NCBI GenBank assembly: GCA_025965815.1 | Contig: JAOPWF010000862.1 | Span: forward strand, 1 to 9,246 | Direction: 5' to 3' | Source: Mycobacterium sp. | GTDB lineage: Bacteria; Actinomycetota; Actinomycetes; Mycobacteriales; Mycobacteriaceae | Length of the DNA: 9,246 nucleotides | Part shown: in pieces, positions 1 through 7,529 of the stretch | Position numbering within the stretch: the first letter of the stretch is position 1 | Layout of the letters: each line of letters begins with the position of its first letter | Position numbers and translations under genes: made by a program | The notes under the pieces: model-generated | Told to the model about the DNA's origin: nothing | The model's database searches: none | Seen by the model: only the letters and a program-made list of their open reading frames with translations

Positions 1-1
1 C

Positions 2-178
2 GGCTCCCTGATAGCGGGATTGGTGTGCGGGGGTGTGGGCCTGGTCATCGCGGGCGGACTGGCGGCGCGATTCACCTCGCAGCCCGTCTGGAAGGCGTCG
101 TTGCGGCAGTTGTTCTTCGGCGTGACCGCCGTGGCCGCGACCTATCTGGTGGGCACGTTGGTCGGCGCCGTCGTATGA
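2..178 (+). CDS. VIT/CCC1-family transporter, C-terminal fragment
   Basis: Only the last 58 residues and the TGA stop (176-178) are in the window; the 5' part lies upstream. The visible residues form two hydrophobic helices, GSLIAGLVCGGVGLVIAGGL and, after a short basic loop, LFFGVTAVAATYLVGTLVGA. The joining segment, ARFTSQPVWKASLRQ, resembles the 'RSxxRQLxxGxxAAxxTYxxGxxxG' ending of VIT1/CCC1-like proteins. Members of that family move Fe2+/Mn2+ or related metals across membranes and usually have five transmembrane helices, the last two matching what is seen here. The metal-binding region of the family lies outside the window, so substrate cannot be judged. The identification is from pattern memory of the C-terminus alone; another small multi-helix membrane protein is possible. 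Confidence 0.72.
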   Translation, partial: GSLIAGLVCGGVGLVIAGGLAARFTSQPVWKASLRQLFFGVTAVAATYLVGTLVGAVV

Positions 179-179
179 C

Positions 180-664
180 ATGCCGGCACCGAGGCCGGTC
201 GCCGGTGCACTCGCGACCGTCACGCTGTTGGCCTCGGCCGGCGTTCCGGTCAATTGCGCGGCCCGCTTCTACGCCGCGCAGATATCCCTGTCCGACAGGG
301 GCATTGGCAGATGTGAAATTCGTCGCCACCCACCCCTGGTTGGATGCGGGCGGGCAGCCGTTCGGCCCCCTCGACACGGCGGCCCGGCCACCGATCGTGC
401 CCCCGGACTCCGAGGGCATCGCCTTCGACGGTCGCCGCCAGCGGCTGTACTGGTCCAGCGAGGGCGAGCGGCTCACCGGAGCAGACGCCGGACCGAACGG
501 GCCCTTACGGCTCGACCCGTGGATCCGGATCGCCGGATCGGACGGTGGCTATCTGGGCCAGTTTGGGGCCGACGTTGCCCGATGGTCGCCCGTCGGTGGT
601 ATTGGTCAGCGACGACAACTTCTCGCCGACCCAGATCACTCAGTTTCTGGCGTTCGCGATGTAG
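180..664 (+). pseudogene. Decayed phytase-like (esterase-like activity of phytase) family gene
   Basis: Three pieces of one protein follow each other in three different frames. From ATG 180 there is a signal-peptide-like start (MPAPRPVAGALATVTLLASA) that runs directly into ARFYAAQISLSDRGI. Near 303-310 the frame shifts and continues as ADVKFVATHPWLDAGGQPFG through PDSEGIAFDGRRQRLYWSSE to DGGYLGQF, ending about 569. It then jumps to the third frame as LGPTLPDGRPSVVLVSDDNF and SPTQITQFLAFAM, with a TAG stop at 662-664. These are motifs I associate with secreted phytase-like domain proteins of mycobacteria, which are normally several hundred residues long. Here about 160 codons remain, so large internal blocks are gone, between the signal peptide and ARFYAA and again between LGQF and LGPTLP. 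No frame reads through all three pieces. It starts 1 nt after the upstream stop and ends 3 nt before the convergent MFS gene. Exact family is inferred. Confidence 0.78.
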
Positions 665-667
665 TCG

Positions 668-1879
668 TCAGCTCTCGCTGCCGACTGTGATGGCGACCGC
701 CTCGTCGGTGGCTTCGTCGACGTCGTCTTCCTTGTCGTCGATCCCGACGAGGTAGCGCCGCGTCGTGGCCAGCACACCGGCGCCGACGAGCACCGCCGCG
801 GCACCCACCCAGAACGGCAGATGCGCGTTGAACTGCTCACCGAGTACGCCAGCCAGCCACGGCGCGACGGCGCCGCCGGAGAACCGCACAAAGCTGTATG
901 CCGCCGATGCCACTCCCCGCTCGACCGGTGCGGCCTTCATCACCGTCTCGGTGATCAGCGTGTTGTTGATGCCGATGAACAGCCCCGCGACCACCACGCA
1001 GGTCGCCAGGACCGCCTTGGTGTCCGTTCCGAGCGCCATCACCGCGAGCGTCAGCGACATCGCCACCAGGTTGACGATCAGCACCGGCACCGTACCGAAG
1101 CGGTGCTGCAGTCGCGGCGCCACCACGACGGAGGTGAACGCCAGCGCCAGGCCCCAGCCGAAGAAGACCAGGCCGATCTGGTGGGCGCTCATGTCGAGCG
1201 GGAAGGGTGTGAACGCCAGCAGCGTGAAGAAGCCGAAGTTGTACAGCAGCGCGGTGATGGCGACCCCGAGCAGCGCGCGGTGCTTCAGGGCGCGGAACGG
1301 GTCGACCAGCGTGGTGGCGTGCGCGGCCCGCGTCGTAGCGGGCAGCAGGAACGTGGTGACGACGAGCGCGACCGCCATCAGGGCCGAGACCCCGAAGAAC
1401 GGCCCGCGCCAGGAGATGGATCCCAGCACCCCGCCGACCAGCGGCCCGACGGCGATGCCAAGGCCCAGCGCAGCCTCGTACAGGATGATCGCCTGCGCTA
1501 CCGACCCGCGGGCGGAGCTCACGATGGTCGCCAGCGCGGTCGCAATGAACAGGGCGTTACCCAGTCCCCACAGTGCCCGCCAGCCAACGATTTCCAGCAC
1601 GGTGTCCGACAGGCCGGCCAGCCCGGCGCCGAGGATGATGATGACCAGCCCCAGCAGCAGAGTCCGCTTGGGCCCGATGCGGCTCGACACCACGCCGGTG
1701 ATGAGCATCGCCACCCCCATCACCGCCATGTAGCTGGTGAACAGCAGCGACACTTGTGAGGGGGAGGCATCTAGGTTGTCGGCGATCGGCTTGAGGATCG
1801 GGTCAACGAGTCCGATTCCCATGAAGGCGACGACGGACGCGAACGCTACGGCCCAGACGGCCTTGGGTTGGCGCCGCAT
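668..1879 (-). CDS. MFS transporter, DHA-type drug efflux-like
   Basis: A 403-residue integral membrane protein with about 12 hydrophobic segments, the usual size for a 12-helix major facilitator. Residues 62-72 (GVVSSRIGPKR) form the loop 2-3 motif A. Residues 138-150 (LGLGIAVGPLVGG) fit motif C, GxxxGPxxGG, which is characteristic of drug/H+ antiporters rather than sugar importers. An Asp at 26 in helix 1 (GLVDPILKPIADNL) fits the first-helix acidic position. The last 25 residues are an acidic cytoplasmic tail. The ATG at 1877-1879 is preceded by AAGGAG nine bases upstream, which overlaps the stop of marR, so the two genes are almost certainly co-transcribed and the pump is likely under MarR control. 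The predicted role is proton-driven export of small toxic compounds; the substrate is unknown. It converges on the pseudogene with a 3-nt gap. Confidence 0.9.
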   Translation of the reverse strand: MRRQPKAVWAVAFASVVAFMGIGLVDPILKPIADNLDASPSQVSLLFTSYMAVMGVAMLITGVVSSRIGPKRTLLLGLVIIILGAGLAGLSDTVLEIVGWRALWGLGNALFIATALATIVSSARGSVAQAIILYEAALGLGIAVGPLVGGVLGSISWRGPFFGVSALMAVALVVTTFLLPATTRAAHATTLVDPFRALKHRALLGVAITALLYNFGFFTLLAFTPFPLDMSAHQIGLVFFGWGLALAFTSVVVAPRLQHRFGTVPVLIVNLVAMSLTLAVMALGTDTKAVLATCVVVAGLFIGINNTLITETVMKAAPVERGVASAAYSFVRFSGGAVAPWLAGVLGEQFNAHLPFWVGAAAVLVGAGVLATTRRYLVGIDDKEDDVDEATDEAVAITVGSES

Positions 1880-1888
1880 AGGGCGGTG

Positions 1889-1894
1889 CTCCTT
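1889..1894 (-). promoter_or_regulatory. Ribosome binding site of the MFS gene
   Basis: On the minus strand AAGGAG lies nine bases before the MFS ATG and overlaps the TAA stop (1893-1895) of marR. This supports both the MFS start and translational linkage of the two genes. Confidence 0.75.
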
Positions 1895-2387
1895 ATCTCT
1901 TCTTGGTGCTGGGTTTGGTCTTTGTGGGATCGGGCGCCGATGCGTCTTCCAGCAGCCGGCGGATGACGCGCACTGCCGCCGTCAGCGTCTCCCGGTCGCC
2001 ATCCTCGAGTCGTTCCAGATACGGGTCGACGGCGCTCGCGCGGTCGGTGCGTACCCGGGTCAGCGTGCGGACGCCTTCGGGTGTGATGCGAATGAGGACC
2101 GCCCGCGCGTCGCCGGGATCGCTGGTACGCGACACCAGGCCCGCGTCCTCGAGTCGGCGCACCTGGGTGGTCATAGTCGGCTGTGAGCAGTGGTCGAGTG
2201 CTGCGAGGTCGGAGATCCTGGCGCTGCCCTGGTCTTCGATCGTGGACAGCAGGCGCGCCTGCGCATAGGGCAGCGGCAACCGCGCGCGCTGCGTTGCCAA
2301 TCGGTTCAACCGGGCCACCACACCGAGCAGATCAGCACCGAGTGCCGCGTCGGGTGGAGCGGCGTCTTTGGTGGCTACAGGGGTCAT
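1893..2387 (-). CDS. MarR-family transcriptional regulator
   Basis: A 164-residue cytoplasmic winged helix-turn-helix protein. Helices of the dimer interface flank a central DNA-binding domain: ISDLAALDHCSQPTMTTQVR (58-77) is the helix-turn-helix with its recognition helix. It is followed by RLEDAGLVSRTSDPGDAR (78-95), which carries the beta wing with the classic DPGDAR turn, then LIRITPEG (98-105). The C-terminus is a short Lys-rich tail (TKTKPSTKKR). MarR proteins bind palindromes as dimers and release DNA when a small ligand or oxidant binds. Here a perfect palindrome lies in its own promoter, so autorepression is likely. It heads an operon with the MFS pump and is divergent from the ECF transporter. 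The position beside an Rv2325c/Rv2326c-like pair and the length suggest the M. tuberculosis Rv2327 orthologue (recalled). ATG 2387 is chosen because the -10 box places the transcript start at or next to it. Ligand unknown. Confidence 0.92.
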   Translation of the reverse strand: MTPVATKDAAPPDAALGADLLGVVARLNRLATQRARLPLPYAQARLLSTIEDQGSARISDLAALDHCSQPTMTTQVRRLEDAGLVSRTSDPGDARAVLIRITPEGVRTLTRVRTDRASAVDPYLERLEDGDRETLTAAVRVIRRLLEDASAPDPTKTKPSTKKR

Positions 2388-2424
2388 ACCTTCTAAAGTT
2401 ACATAGATTTACTATGTAGATCAA
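2388..2424 (-). promoter_or_regulatory. marR promoter, probably leaderless
   Basis: Reading the minus strand, TTGATC (2424-2419) and TAACTT (2401-2396) are separated by exactly 17 bases, matching TTGACA and the mycobacterial TANNNT -10. The ATG begins eight bases after the -10, so the predicted transcript would start at or very near the A of the start codon. An AGAAGG lies only one base before the ATG, too close to act as a normal ribosome binding site, which also favours leaderless translation. No experimental start site is known to me. Confidence 0.6.
2400..2418. promoter_or_regulatory. Perfect palindrome, likely MarR operator
   Basis: TACATAG-ATTTA-CTATGTA is a perfect 7-bp inverted repeat around a 5-bp AT-only centre, in otherwise GC-rich DNA. 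It fills the spacer between the predicted -35 and -10 of marR and overlaps two bases of the -10. A bound dimer would block RNA polymerase. Length and symmetry fit MarR-family operators. It could also influence the divergent ECF gene, whose start is about 75 bp away. That MarR binds here is inferred from position and symmetry. Confidence 0.7.
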
Positions 2425-2492
2425 CGTCGCGACGGGTGGTCGTGCTCACATGGTGTCAGCAGGTCCCCAGTCGGGACTGGCAGAATCGTGAA

Positions 2493-4529
2493 ATGACCTC
2501 AACCGGCCGGGCGAATCGGGGATCGCTGCGACCGGGCGAACTGGCGCAGGCCTCGGTGATGGCGGCGCTGTGCGCGGCTACCGCGATCATCTCCGTCGTC
2601 GTTCCGTTCGCTGCCGGGTTGTCGCTACTGGGAACCGTCCCGATGGGACTGCTGGCCTACCGCTACCGCGTCAGGGTGCTGATCACCGCAACGGTTGCCG
2701 CCGGGCTGATCGCGTTCCTGATCGCCGGGTTCGGCGGCTTCATGACGGTCCTCGACTGCGCGTACATCGGCGGATTGACCGGCATCATCAAACGCCGCGG
2801 CCGCGGGACCCCGACGGTGATCGCCTGTGCCCTGGTGGCAGGAGCGCTCTTCGGCGTCGCGGGCGTCGCTTGGTTGACGATTTTCTCCAGGCTGCGCAAT
2901 CTCGTCTTCGACTCGTTGACGGCCAACGTCAACGGCCTGGCGGCGGTGCTGGCCCGGATCCCCCACATGGACGGCGCCGCCGAACGCCTCAAGCATGATT
3001 TCGCCGCCGCACTGCATTACTGGCCCGTGCTGATCGGCGGCTCCTCGGTGGTGAGCATCACGATCGTCACCCTGATCGGCTGGTGGGCGCTGTCGCGGGT
3101 GCTCGAGCGGCTATGCGGAGTTCCCGATGTGCACAAGCTGGAAGCGCGTGTTGATACCGGCCCCATCGCACCGGTCCCCACCCGGCTGAGCGACGTCACG
3201 TTCCGCTATCCGAACTCCAGCCATGATGCGCTCGGCCCGGTGACGCTCGGCGTGGAACCCGGGGAGCATGTCGCCGTCACCGGCGCCAACGGCGCGGGGA
3301 AGACCACCCTGATGTTGGTCCTGGCCGGACGGGATCCGACGTCGGGCAACGTCGAGCGGCCCGGCGCGGTGGGCCTGGGCCGACTAGGCGGGACCGCGGT
3401 CATCATGCAGCACCCCGAGAGCCAGGTGCTGGGCACCCGGGTCGCCGACGACGTGGTCTGGGGACTTCCGCCCGGCGCGACGACCGACGTCCACCAACTG
3501 CTTACCGAGGTCGGTCTGGACGGGCTGGCCGAGCGGGACACCGGCGGGCTGTCCGGCGGGGAACTGCAACGGCTGGCCGTCGCGGGCGCGCTGGCGCGGG
3601 AGCCCTCGCTGCTGATCGCCGACGAGGTGACCAGCATGGTGGACCAGCAGGGCCGTGATTCGCTGATGGCCGTGTTGTCTGGTTTGACGCAGCACCACCG
3701 GATGTCACTGGTGCACATCACCCATTACAACGACGAGGCGGACTCCGCCGACCGCACCATCAACCTCACGGGCAACGGGGGTTCGGCGGACAACACCGAG
3801 ATGGTCGAGACGGCCGAGGCGCCGAGGGCGACGGTCCCCGTGGGACACAACTCGAATGCGCCGGTCCTGGAACTGCTCGGGATCGGGCATGAATACGGCA
3901 GTGGGACGCCCTGGGCCGCAACGGCGCTACGCGACATCAACTTCGCCGTGCACGAGGGCGACGGGGTGTTGATTCACGGCGGAAACGGCTCGGGCAAGTC
4001 GACACTGGCGTGGATCATGGCCGGCCTCACCGTCCCGACGACCGGTAGCTGCCTGCTGGACGGCGAGCCGGTGTCCAACCAGGTCGGTGCGGTGGCGATC
4101 TCGTTCCAGGCCGCGCGCCTGCAGTTGATGCGGGGCCGGGTCGACATCGAAATCGCTTCCGCCGGGGGTTTTTCGGCCGACGACCACGGACGGGTGGCCT
4201 CGGCGCTCGCCGCCGTCGGGCTGGATCCCGGGCTGGCGACCCGGCGCATCGACCAACTCAGCGGCGGCCAGATGCGCCGCGTGGTGCTGGCCGGGCTGCT
4301 GGGCCGCTCACCACGGGCGCTGATCCTCGACGAACCGCTCGCCGGCCTGGACGCCGCCAGCCAGCGCGGACTGCTGCGGCTGCTCGAGGACCTGCGCCGG
4401 CGCGCCGGGCTGACGGTCGTCGTCATCTCGCACGACTTCTCCGGCCTGGAGGACCTGTGCCCGCGCACGCTGCACCTGCAGGACGGTCTGATCGCGTCCA
4501 CCCCGACTACGGCTGGAGGGATGTCATGA
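2493..4529 (+). CDS. Fused ECF-type transporter: S-like membrane domain plus two ATPase domains
   Basis: A 678-residue protein. Residues about 18-205 hold roughly six hydrophobic helices ([20 protein letters not shown] onward) and look like a substrate-capture (S-component or DUF2232-like) domain. Two ABC ATPase domains follow. NBD1 has Walker [10 protein letters not shown] (K270), a Q-loop region [20 protein letters not shown] typical of ECF ATPases, signature LSGGE 353-357, Walker B D377-E378 and H411. NBD2 has GGNGSGKST (K502), LSGGQ 589-593, D613-E614 and H647. A linker of about 50 polar residues joins them. With the next gene this makes an energy-coupling factor importer; the substrate cannot be read from sequence. 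It resembles M. tuberculosis Rv2326c (recalled). ATG 2493 is chosen because its N-terminus leads into the membrane domain; an in-frame GTG at 2436 would add 19 unconvincing residues. Neither start has a clear Shine-Dalgarno. Confidence 0.9.
   Translation: MTSTGRANRGSLRPGELAQASVMAALCAATAIISVVVPFAAGLSLLGTVPMGLLAYRYRVRVLITATVAAGLIAFLIAGFGGFMTVLDCAYIGGLTGIIKRRGRGTPTVIACALVAGALFGVAGVAWLTIFSRLRNLVFDSLTANVNGLAAVLARIPHMDGAAERLKHDFAAALHYWPVLIGGSSVVSITIVTLIGWWALSRVLERLCGVPDVHKLEARVDTGPIAPVPTRLSDVTFRYPNSSHDALGPVTLGVEPGEHVAVTGANGAGKTTLMLVLAGRDPTSGNVERPGAVGLGRLGGTAVIMQHPESQVLGTRVADDVVWGLPPGATTDVHQLLTEVGLDGLAERDTGGLSGGELQRLAVAGALAREPSLLIADEVTSMVDQQGRDSLMAVLSGLTQHHRMSLVHITHYNDEADSADRTINLTGNGGSADNTEMVETAEAPRATVPVGHNSNAPVLELLGIGHEYGSGTPWAATALRDINFAVHEGDGVLIHGGNGSGKSTLAWIMAGLTVPTTGSCLLDGEPVSNQVGAVAISFQAARLQLMRGRVDIEIASAGGFSADDHGRVASALAAVGLDPGLATRRIDQLSGGQMRRVVLAGLLGRSPRALILDEPLAGLDAASQRGLLRLLEDLRRRAGLTVVVISHDFSGLEDLCPRTLHLQDGLIASTPTTAGGMS
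4515..4520 (+). promoter_or_regulatory. Ribosome binding site of ecfT
   Basis: GGAGGG lies inside the 3' end of the fused ATPase gene, five bases before ATG 4526. It decides the ecfT start over an in-frame upstream GTG at 4457, which would add 23 residues overlapping the ATPase gene. Confidence 0.8.
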
Positions 4530-5368
4530 CCACCCCGACCCAGCGCACCCCGAAGCAGCGCAAGCCGGTCGTGCTGCTGCGCCCGGTGCCCGGCGGTTCC
4601 GCCATCCACGATCTCTGGGCAGGCACCAAACTGCTCGTGGTTTTAGCTATCTCGGTGCTGCTGACCTTCTATCCCGGCTGGGTGCCGATCGCCGCCGTGG
4701 CCGCACTGGTGGTCGCCACGGTGTGGATGGCGCACATTCCGCGTGGCACGCTGCCCTCGATTCCACGCTGGCTGTGGGTTCTGCTGTTCTTCGGCGGCCT
4801 CACCGCGACATTCGCGGGCGGCAGGCCCTTCATCGATCTCGGCTCACTCCAGGTGGGCCTCGGCGGCCTGTCCAACTTCCTGCGGATCACCGCGCTGTCC
4901 ATCGTGCTGCTCGGACTGGGCGCCATGGTGTCGTGGACTACGAACGTCGCCGAGATCGCCCCTGCAGTGGCGACATTGCTCCGACCGCTGCGACCGCTGC
5001 GGGTCCCGGTCGACGACTGGGCGGTGGCGATTGCGCTGGCGCTGCGCGCGTTCCCGATGCTCATCGACGAGTTCCGCATCCTCTATGCCGCCCGACGGCT
5101 GCGGCCCAAGCAGGTGCTCCCGCCCACCCGGCGGGCGCGCCGCCGACGGTGGGCAGTGGAGGTCGTTGACCTGCTGGCCGCCGCGATCACCGTGGCGTTG
5201 CGACGCGCCGACGAGATGGGCGATGCGATCACTGCGCGCGGCGGGGCGGGCCAGATCTCGGCGGCTCCGTCACGGCCCAAATGGGCGGACTGGGTGGCAT
5301 TCTCGGTGGTCGGCGTGGTCTGTGGAGCGGCGTTGGCGTTGGAACTCACCGTGTTGGGGACCAGCTAG
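4526..5368 (+). CDS. ecfT: EcfT-type transmembrane coupling protein
   Basis: A 280-residue membrane protein of the CbiQ/EcfT family. After a basic N-terminus there are hydrophobic segments at about 34-48, 52-68, 82-98, 118-138 and 258-276. Between the fourth and fifth lies the long amphipathic cytoplasmic region that contacts the ATPases. Two short Ala-Arg motifs, A189-R190-R191 (LYAARRLRP) and A237-R238-G239 (ITARGG), correspond to the paired ARG-type coupling motifs by which EcfT docks in the grooves of the two ATPase domains. A strongly basic stretch, TRRARRRR, is at 201-208. The ATG overlaps the TGA of the fused ATPase gene (ATGA, 4526-4529), so the partners are translationally coupled and probably made in fixed ratio. 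Length and neighbour fit M. tuberculosis Rv2325c (recalled). The TAG stop overlaps the stop of the convergent uspC. Confidence 0.9.
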   Translation: MTTPTQRTPKQRKPVVLLRPVPGGSAIHDLWAGTKLLVVLAISVLLTFYPGWVPIAAVAALVVATVWMAHIPRGTLPSIPRWLWVLLFFGGLTATFAGGRPFIDLGSLQVGLGGLSNFLRITALSIVLLGLGAMVSWTTNVAEIAPAVATLLRPLRPLRVPVDDWAVAIALALRAFPMLIDEFRILYAARRLRPKQVLPPTRRARRRRWAVEVVDLLAAAITVALRRADEMGDAITARGGAGQISAAPSRPKWADWVAFSVVGVVCGAALALELTVLGTS

Positions 5369-6705
5369 CGTTCGGCGGCGGCGTTGGCGGCCGCCTGTGC
5401 GTCGGCCAGGCTGGCCGCCACATCGCGACGGCCGAGGAACATCTCGTCGAAGTAGGGCTTGAGGGCCTGGTATCCGGCCGGGAAGCCGGGGCCGCCGGGT
5501 GCGGGGATGCGCGGGCCGTTGAGCACTGAGAAGAACGGGCTGACATCGACACCGCGGCGGGTCCAGTAGTCGAAGTAGGTGCGCTGGGCGGCCAGTACCG
5601 CGGGGATGGCCGCGCCGCGGGCACCGAGGTAGCCGTTGCCCCGCGGGCCGCTCATCCAGGCGAGTACTGCCCTGACCGCGTCCGGATGGCGGGTGGCTGA
5701 ATTGCCGGCAGCGGCAATACCGTTGGTGACGCTGACCCGGCCCGCCGGCCCGGTGGGCAGCAGCGCGACACCCCACCGGAAGTCCGCCTGCTCGGCGATC
5801 GCCGCGAGGTTGTAGGTCCCGGACTGGAACAACGCCATCCGCCCCTGCAAGAACTGGTTGCGGGAGAAGTCGCCGTTGTCGTTGGTGTCCGAGGCAGCCG
5901 GCGAGACGTGCTCGTCGTTGATCAGCCGCACCAGGTAGCGAAACGCGTCCACCGCCGGTGGATTGTCGAACGCGAACCGGTCGCCGTCCTGGAAGACGCT
6001 GCCGGCCGAGCCGATGTAGTTCAGATAGATGCCCTGCAGGTCGTTGGCCGCGTTGTACCCCCATTGCCGGACCCGTTCGCTATCGAAACCCGCTGTGCCC
6101 GAACGATGCCCGTCGGAGTCGACAGTGAGCCGGGCCAGCAGTGGCCGCAACGTGTCGCCCTGCCCGTCGGGCGACCACCGCAGCCGATTGAGTGTCGCCG
6201 GATCGACACCGGAGTCGGCGAGCAGATCCGCGTTGTAGTAGACGGCGATCCCGGCGTCCGTCAGTTGCGGGACGCCCCACAGCACGCCGTTGCGGGTGAA
6301 CTGCTGCACCACGGGCGGCTCCCATGCTGCCGCGGCATCGCGGCCCAGTGTCGCGTCGACGTTCATCAACCGCCCGCTGTCGGCGTAGCCCGCGAAGTAG
6401 GCGTTGCTGAGCCAGAAGATGTCATCGGCACTGCCGCCGGCGACATCGGTGCGCAACGTGTCGAAGTACGTCGAGTACGCCACCACGTTGGTGCGGACCT
6501 CGATGTCGGGGTGCAGACGGGTGAATTCGTCGAACGACTCGCGGTACGCCGTGGCCACCTGCTCATCCCACAGCCGCACCGTGACCACCGTCTTGCCGCC
6601 CGGTTCGGCGGAGCGGCCGAGCAGCACCGCCGTGATGACCAACACCACCGCCACCGCCGCCACTGCGGCCGCGACGACTGTGGAAAACCTGGGCCGCGAG
6701 TTCAT
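5365..6705 (-). CDS. uspC: Sugar ABC transporter substrate-binding protein, UspC-like
   Basis: A 446-residue extracytoplasmic solute-binding protein of the family that captures sugars for ABC importers. Residues 9-29 ([20 protein letters not shown]) are one hydrophobic helix after a short basic start. The mature part starts near 39 with the [20 protein letters not shown] strand-helix, then [20 protein letters not shown], the usual first-lobe signature of type-1 sugar-binding proteins, and further on [16 protein letters not shown]. There is no cysteine anywhere, so it cannot be a lipoprotein; the N-terminal helix would be an uncleaved anchor or a Sec signal. ATG 6705 overlaps the uspB stop (ATGA); an in-frame ATG at 6867 would extend 54 residues of uspB-antiframe sequence and is rejected. 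It is the last gene of uspABC. M. tuberculosis UspC is reported to recognise amino sugars; I infer a similar ligand class from gene order and overall similarity only. Confidence 0.87.
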   Translation of the reverse strand: MNSRPRFSTVVAAAVAAVAVVLVITAVLLGRSAEPGGKTVVTVRLWDEQVATAYRESFDEFTRLHPDIEVRTNVVAYSTYFDTLRTDVAGGSADDIFWLSNAYFAGYADSGRLMNVDATLGRDAAAAWEPPVVQQFTRNGVLWGVPQLTDAGIAVYYNADLLADSGVDPATLNRLRWSPDGQGDTLRPLLARLTVDSDGHRSGTAGFDSERVRQWGYNAANDLQGIYLNYIGSAGSVFQDGDRFAFDNPPAVDAFRYLVRLINDEHVSPAASDTNDNGDFSRNQFLQGRMALFQSGTYNLAAIAEQADFRWGVALLPTGPAGRVSVTNGIAAAGNSATRHPDAVRAVLAWMSGPRGNGYLGARGAAIPAVLAAQRTYFDYWTRRGVDVSPFFSVLNGPRIPAPGGPGFPAGYQALKPYFDEMFLGRRDVAASLADAQAAANAAAER

Positions 6706-7529
6706 TTGATCCCGCTGACCACGATCGAGCGGACGATGTGACGCTGGAACACCACGAACAATGCGATCAGCGGGACGATCGCCACCGTGGTCGCCGCCAT
6801 CACCAGCGTCCACTGCCCGTCGTAGCGCGACTGCAGACCCGCGGTCGCCACCGTGAGCACCTGCCACTTACCGCCGCTGGTGATCACCAGCGGCCAGAGA
6901 AAGTTATTCCATTGGGACACCACGGTTATCAACGTCAACGTGACCAGGATCGGCCTGCTCGACGGAATCACCACATGGACGATGATGTCCAGGGTGTTCG
7001 CGCCGTCCAGGCGTGCGGCATTGATCAGGTCGGCGGGAATGGCACGAAAGTACTCGCGCAGCAGGAAGATCGCGTACGGCGATCCGAACAGGAACGGCAG
7101 CACCAGGGCCCAGAAGGTGTTGCGCAGACCGGCCTGCGCCATCATCAGATACAGCGGAACCACCGTCACCGTTGCCGGCACCATCAACGTCGCCAGATAC
7201 ACCCAGAACAGCGCGTCGCGGCCCGGGAACCGCAGCCGGGCAAAGGCATAGGCCGCCAGGACCGAGAATGTCAACTGGCCCAGCACGATGACGGCGGTCA
7301 TCAGCGCCGTGACCGCGATGGACCTGCCGAACCCGGCGTCGGCGAGGCCGGTGTAGTTGGCCAGCGTCGGCGGGTTCGGCCACGACAGGGGCGACTGGGT
7401 CGCGAATTGGCGAGCCGACGTGAACGACGTCAGCAGCCCGAGCGCGAAGGGCGCCAGGGTTATTGCCGCGCCGGCGGCCAGACCGGCGTAGATGACCGAT
7501 CCGGACGCCACCCGGCTAGGTGATGTCAT
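6702..7529 (-). CDS. uspB: Sugar ABC transporter permease, UspB-like
   Basis: A 275-residue inner-membrane permease of the MalG-like class, with six hydrophobic segments (first about 12-34, last about 246-262). The cytoplasmic EAA loop, which receives the ATPase, runs from about 165 to 193: it reads PADLINAARLDGANTLDIIV and ends in IPSSRP, with the conserved NAARLDGA core and the downstream I-P. It pairs with UspA to form the transmembrane channel for a sugar bound by UspC. Its ATG lies inside the end of uspA, giving a 14-nt overlap, and its TGA overlaps the uspC ATG, so all three are translationally coupled. Only a weak Shine-Dalgarno-like GCGGA precedes the start. Length is within one residue of M. 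tuberculosis UspB (274, recalled). Nothing looks damaged. Confidence 0.9.
   Translation of the reverse strand: MTSPSRVASGSVIYAGLAAGAAITLAPFALGLLTSFTSARQFATQSPLSWPNPPTLANYTGLADAGFGRSIAVTALMTAVIVLGQLTFSVLAAYAFARLRFPGRDALFWVYLATLMVPATVTVVPLYLMMAQAGLRNTFWALVLPFLFGSPYAIFLLREYFRAIPADLINAARLDGANTLDIIVHVVIPSSRPILVTLTLITVVSQWNNFLWPLVITSGGKWQVLTVATAGLQSRYDGQWTLVMAATTVAIVPLIALFVVFQRHIVRSIVVSGIK

Noticed and set aside
180..755. A single intact secreted protein starting at 180
   Set aside because: Only its first 40-odd residues look like the family; beyond about 305 the recognisable sequence is in another frame, so the long open frame is a GC-rich accident.
765..1759. Long open frames on the plus strand opposite the MFS gene
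   Set aside because: They read antisense through a protein with clear MFS motifs and give low-complexity Arg/Asp/Gln/Thr/Ser-rich products without domains, typical of GC-rich antisense frames.
2436..2492. GTG start giving a 697-residue ECF fusion
   Set aside because: The added 19 residues ([19 protein letters not shown]) show no expected membrane-domain character and sit next to the operator; not excluded, but ATG 2493 is preferred.
5386..5395. GGCGGCCGCC palindrome as a terminator between ecfT and uspC
   Set aside because: It has no loop, no T-run, lies inside uspC and simply encodes an Ala-rich tail.
6706..6867. 54-residue N-terminal extension of uspC
   Set aside because: It lies within uspB in another frame and would bury the signal/anchor helix; the ATG at 6705 forms the usual ATGA overlap.
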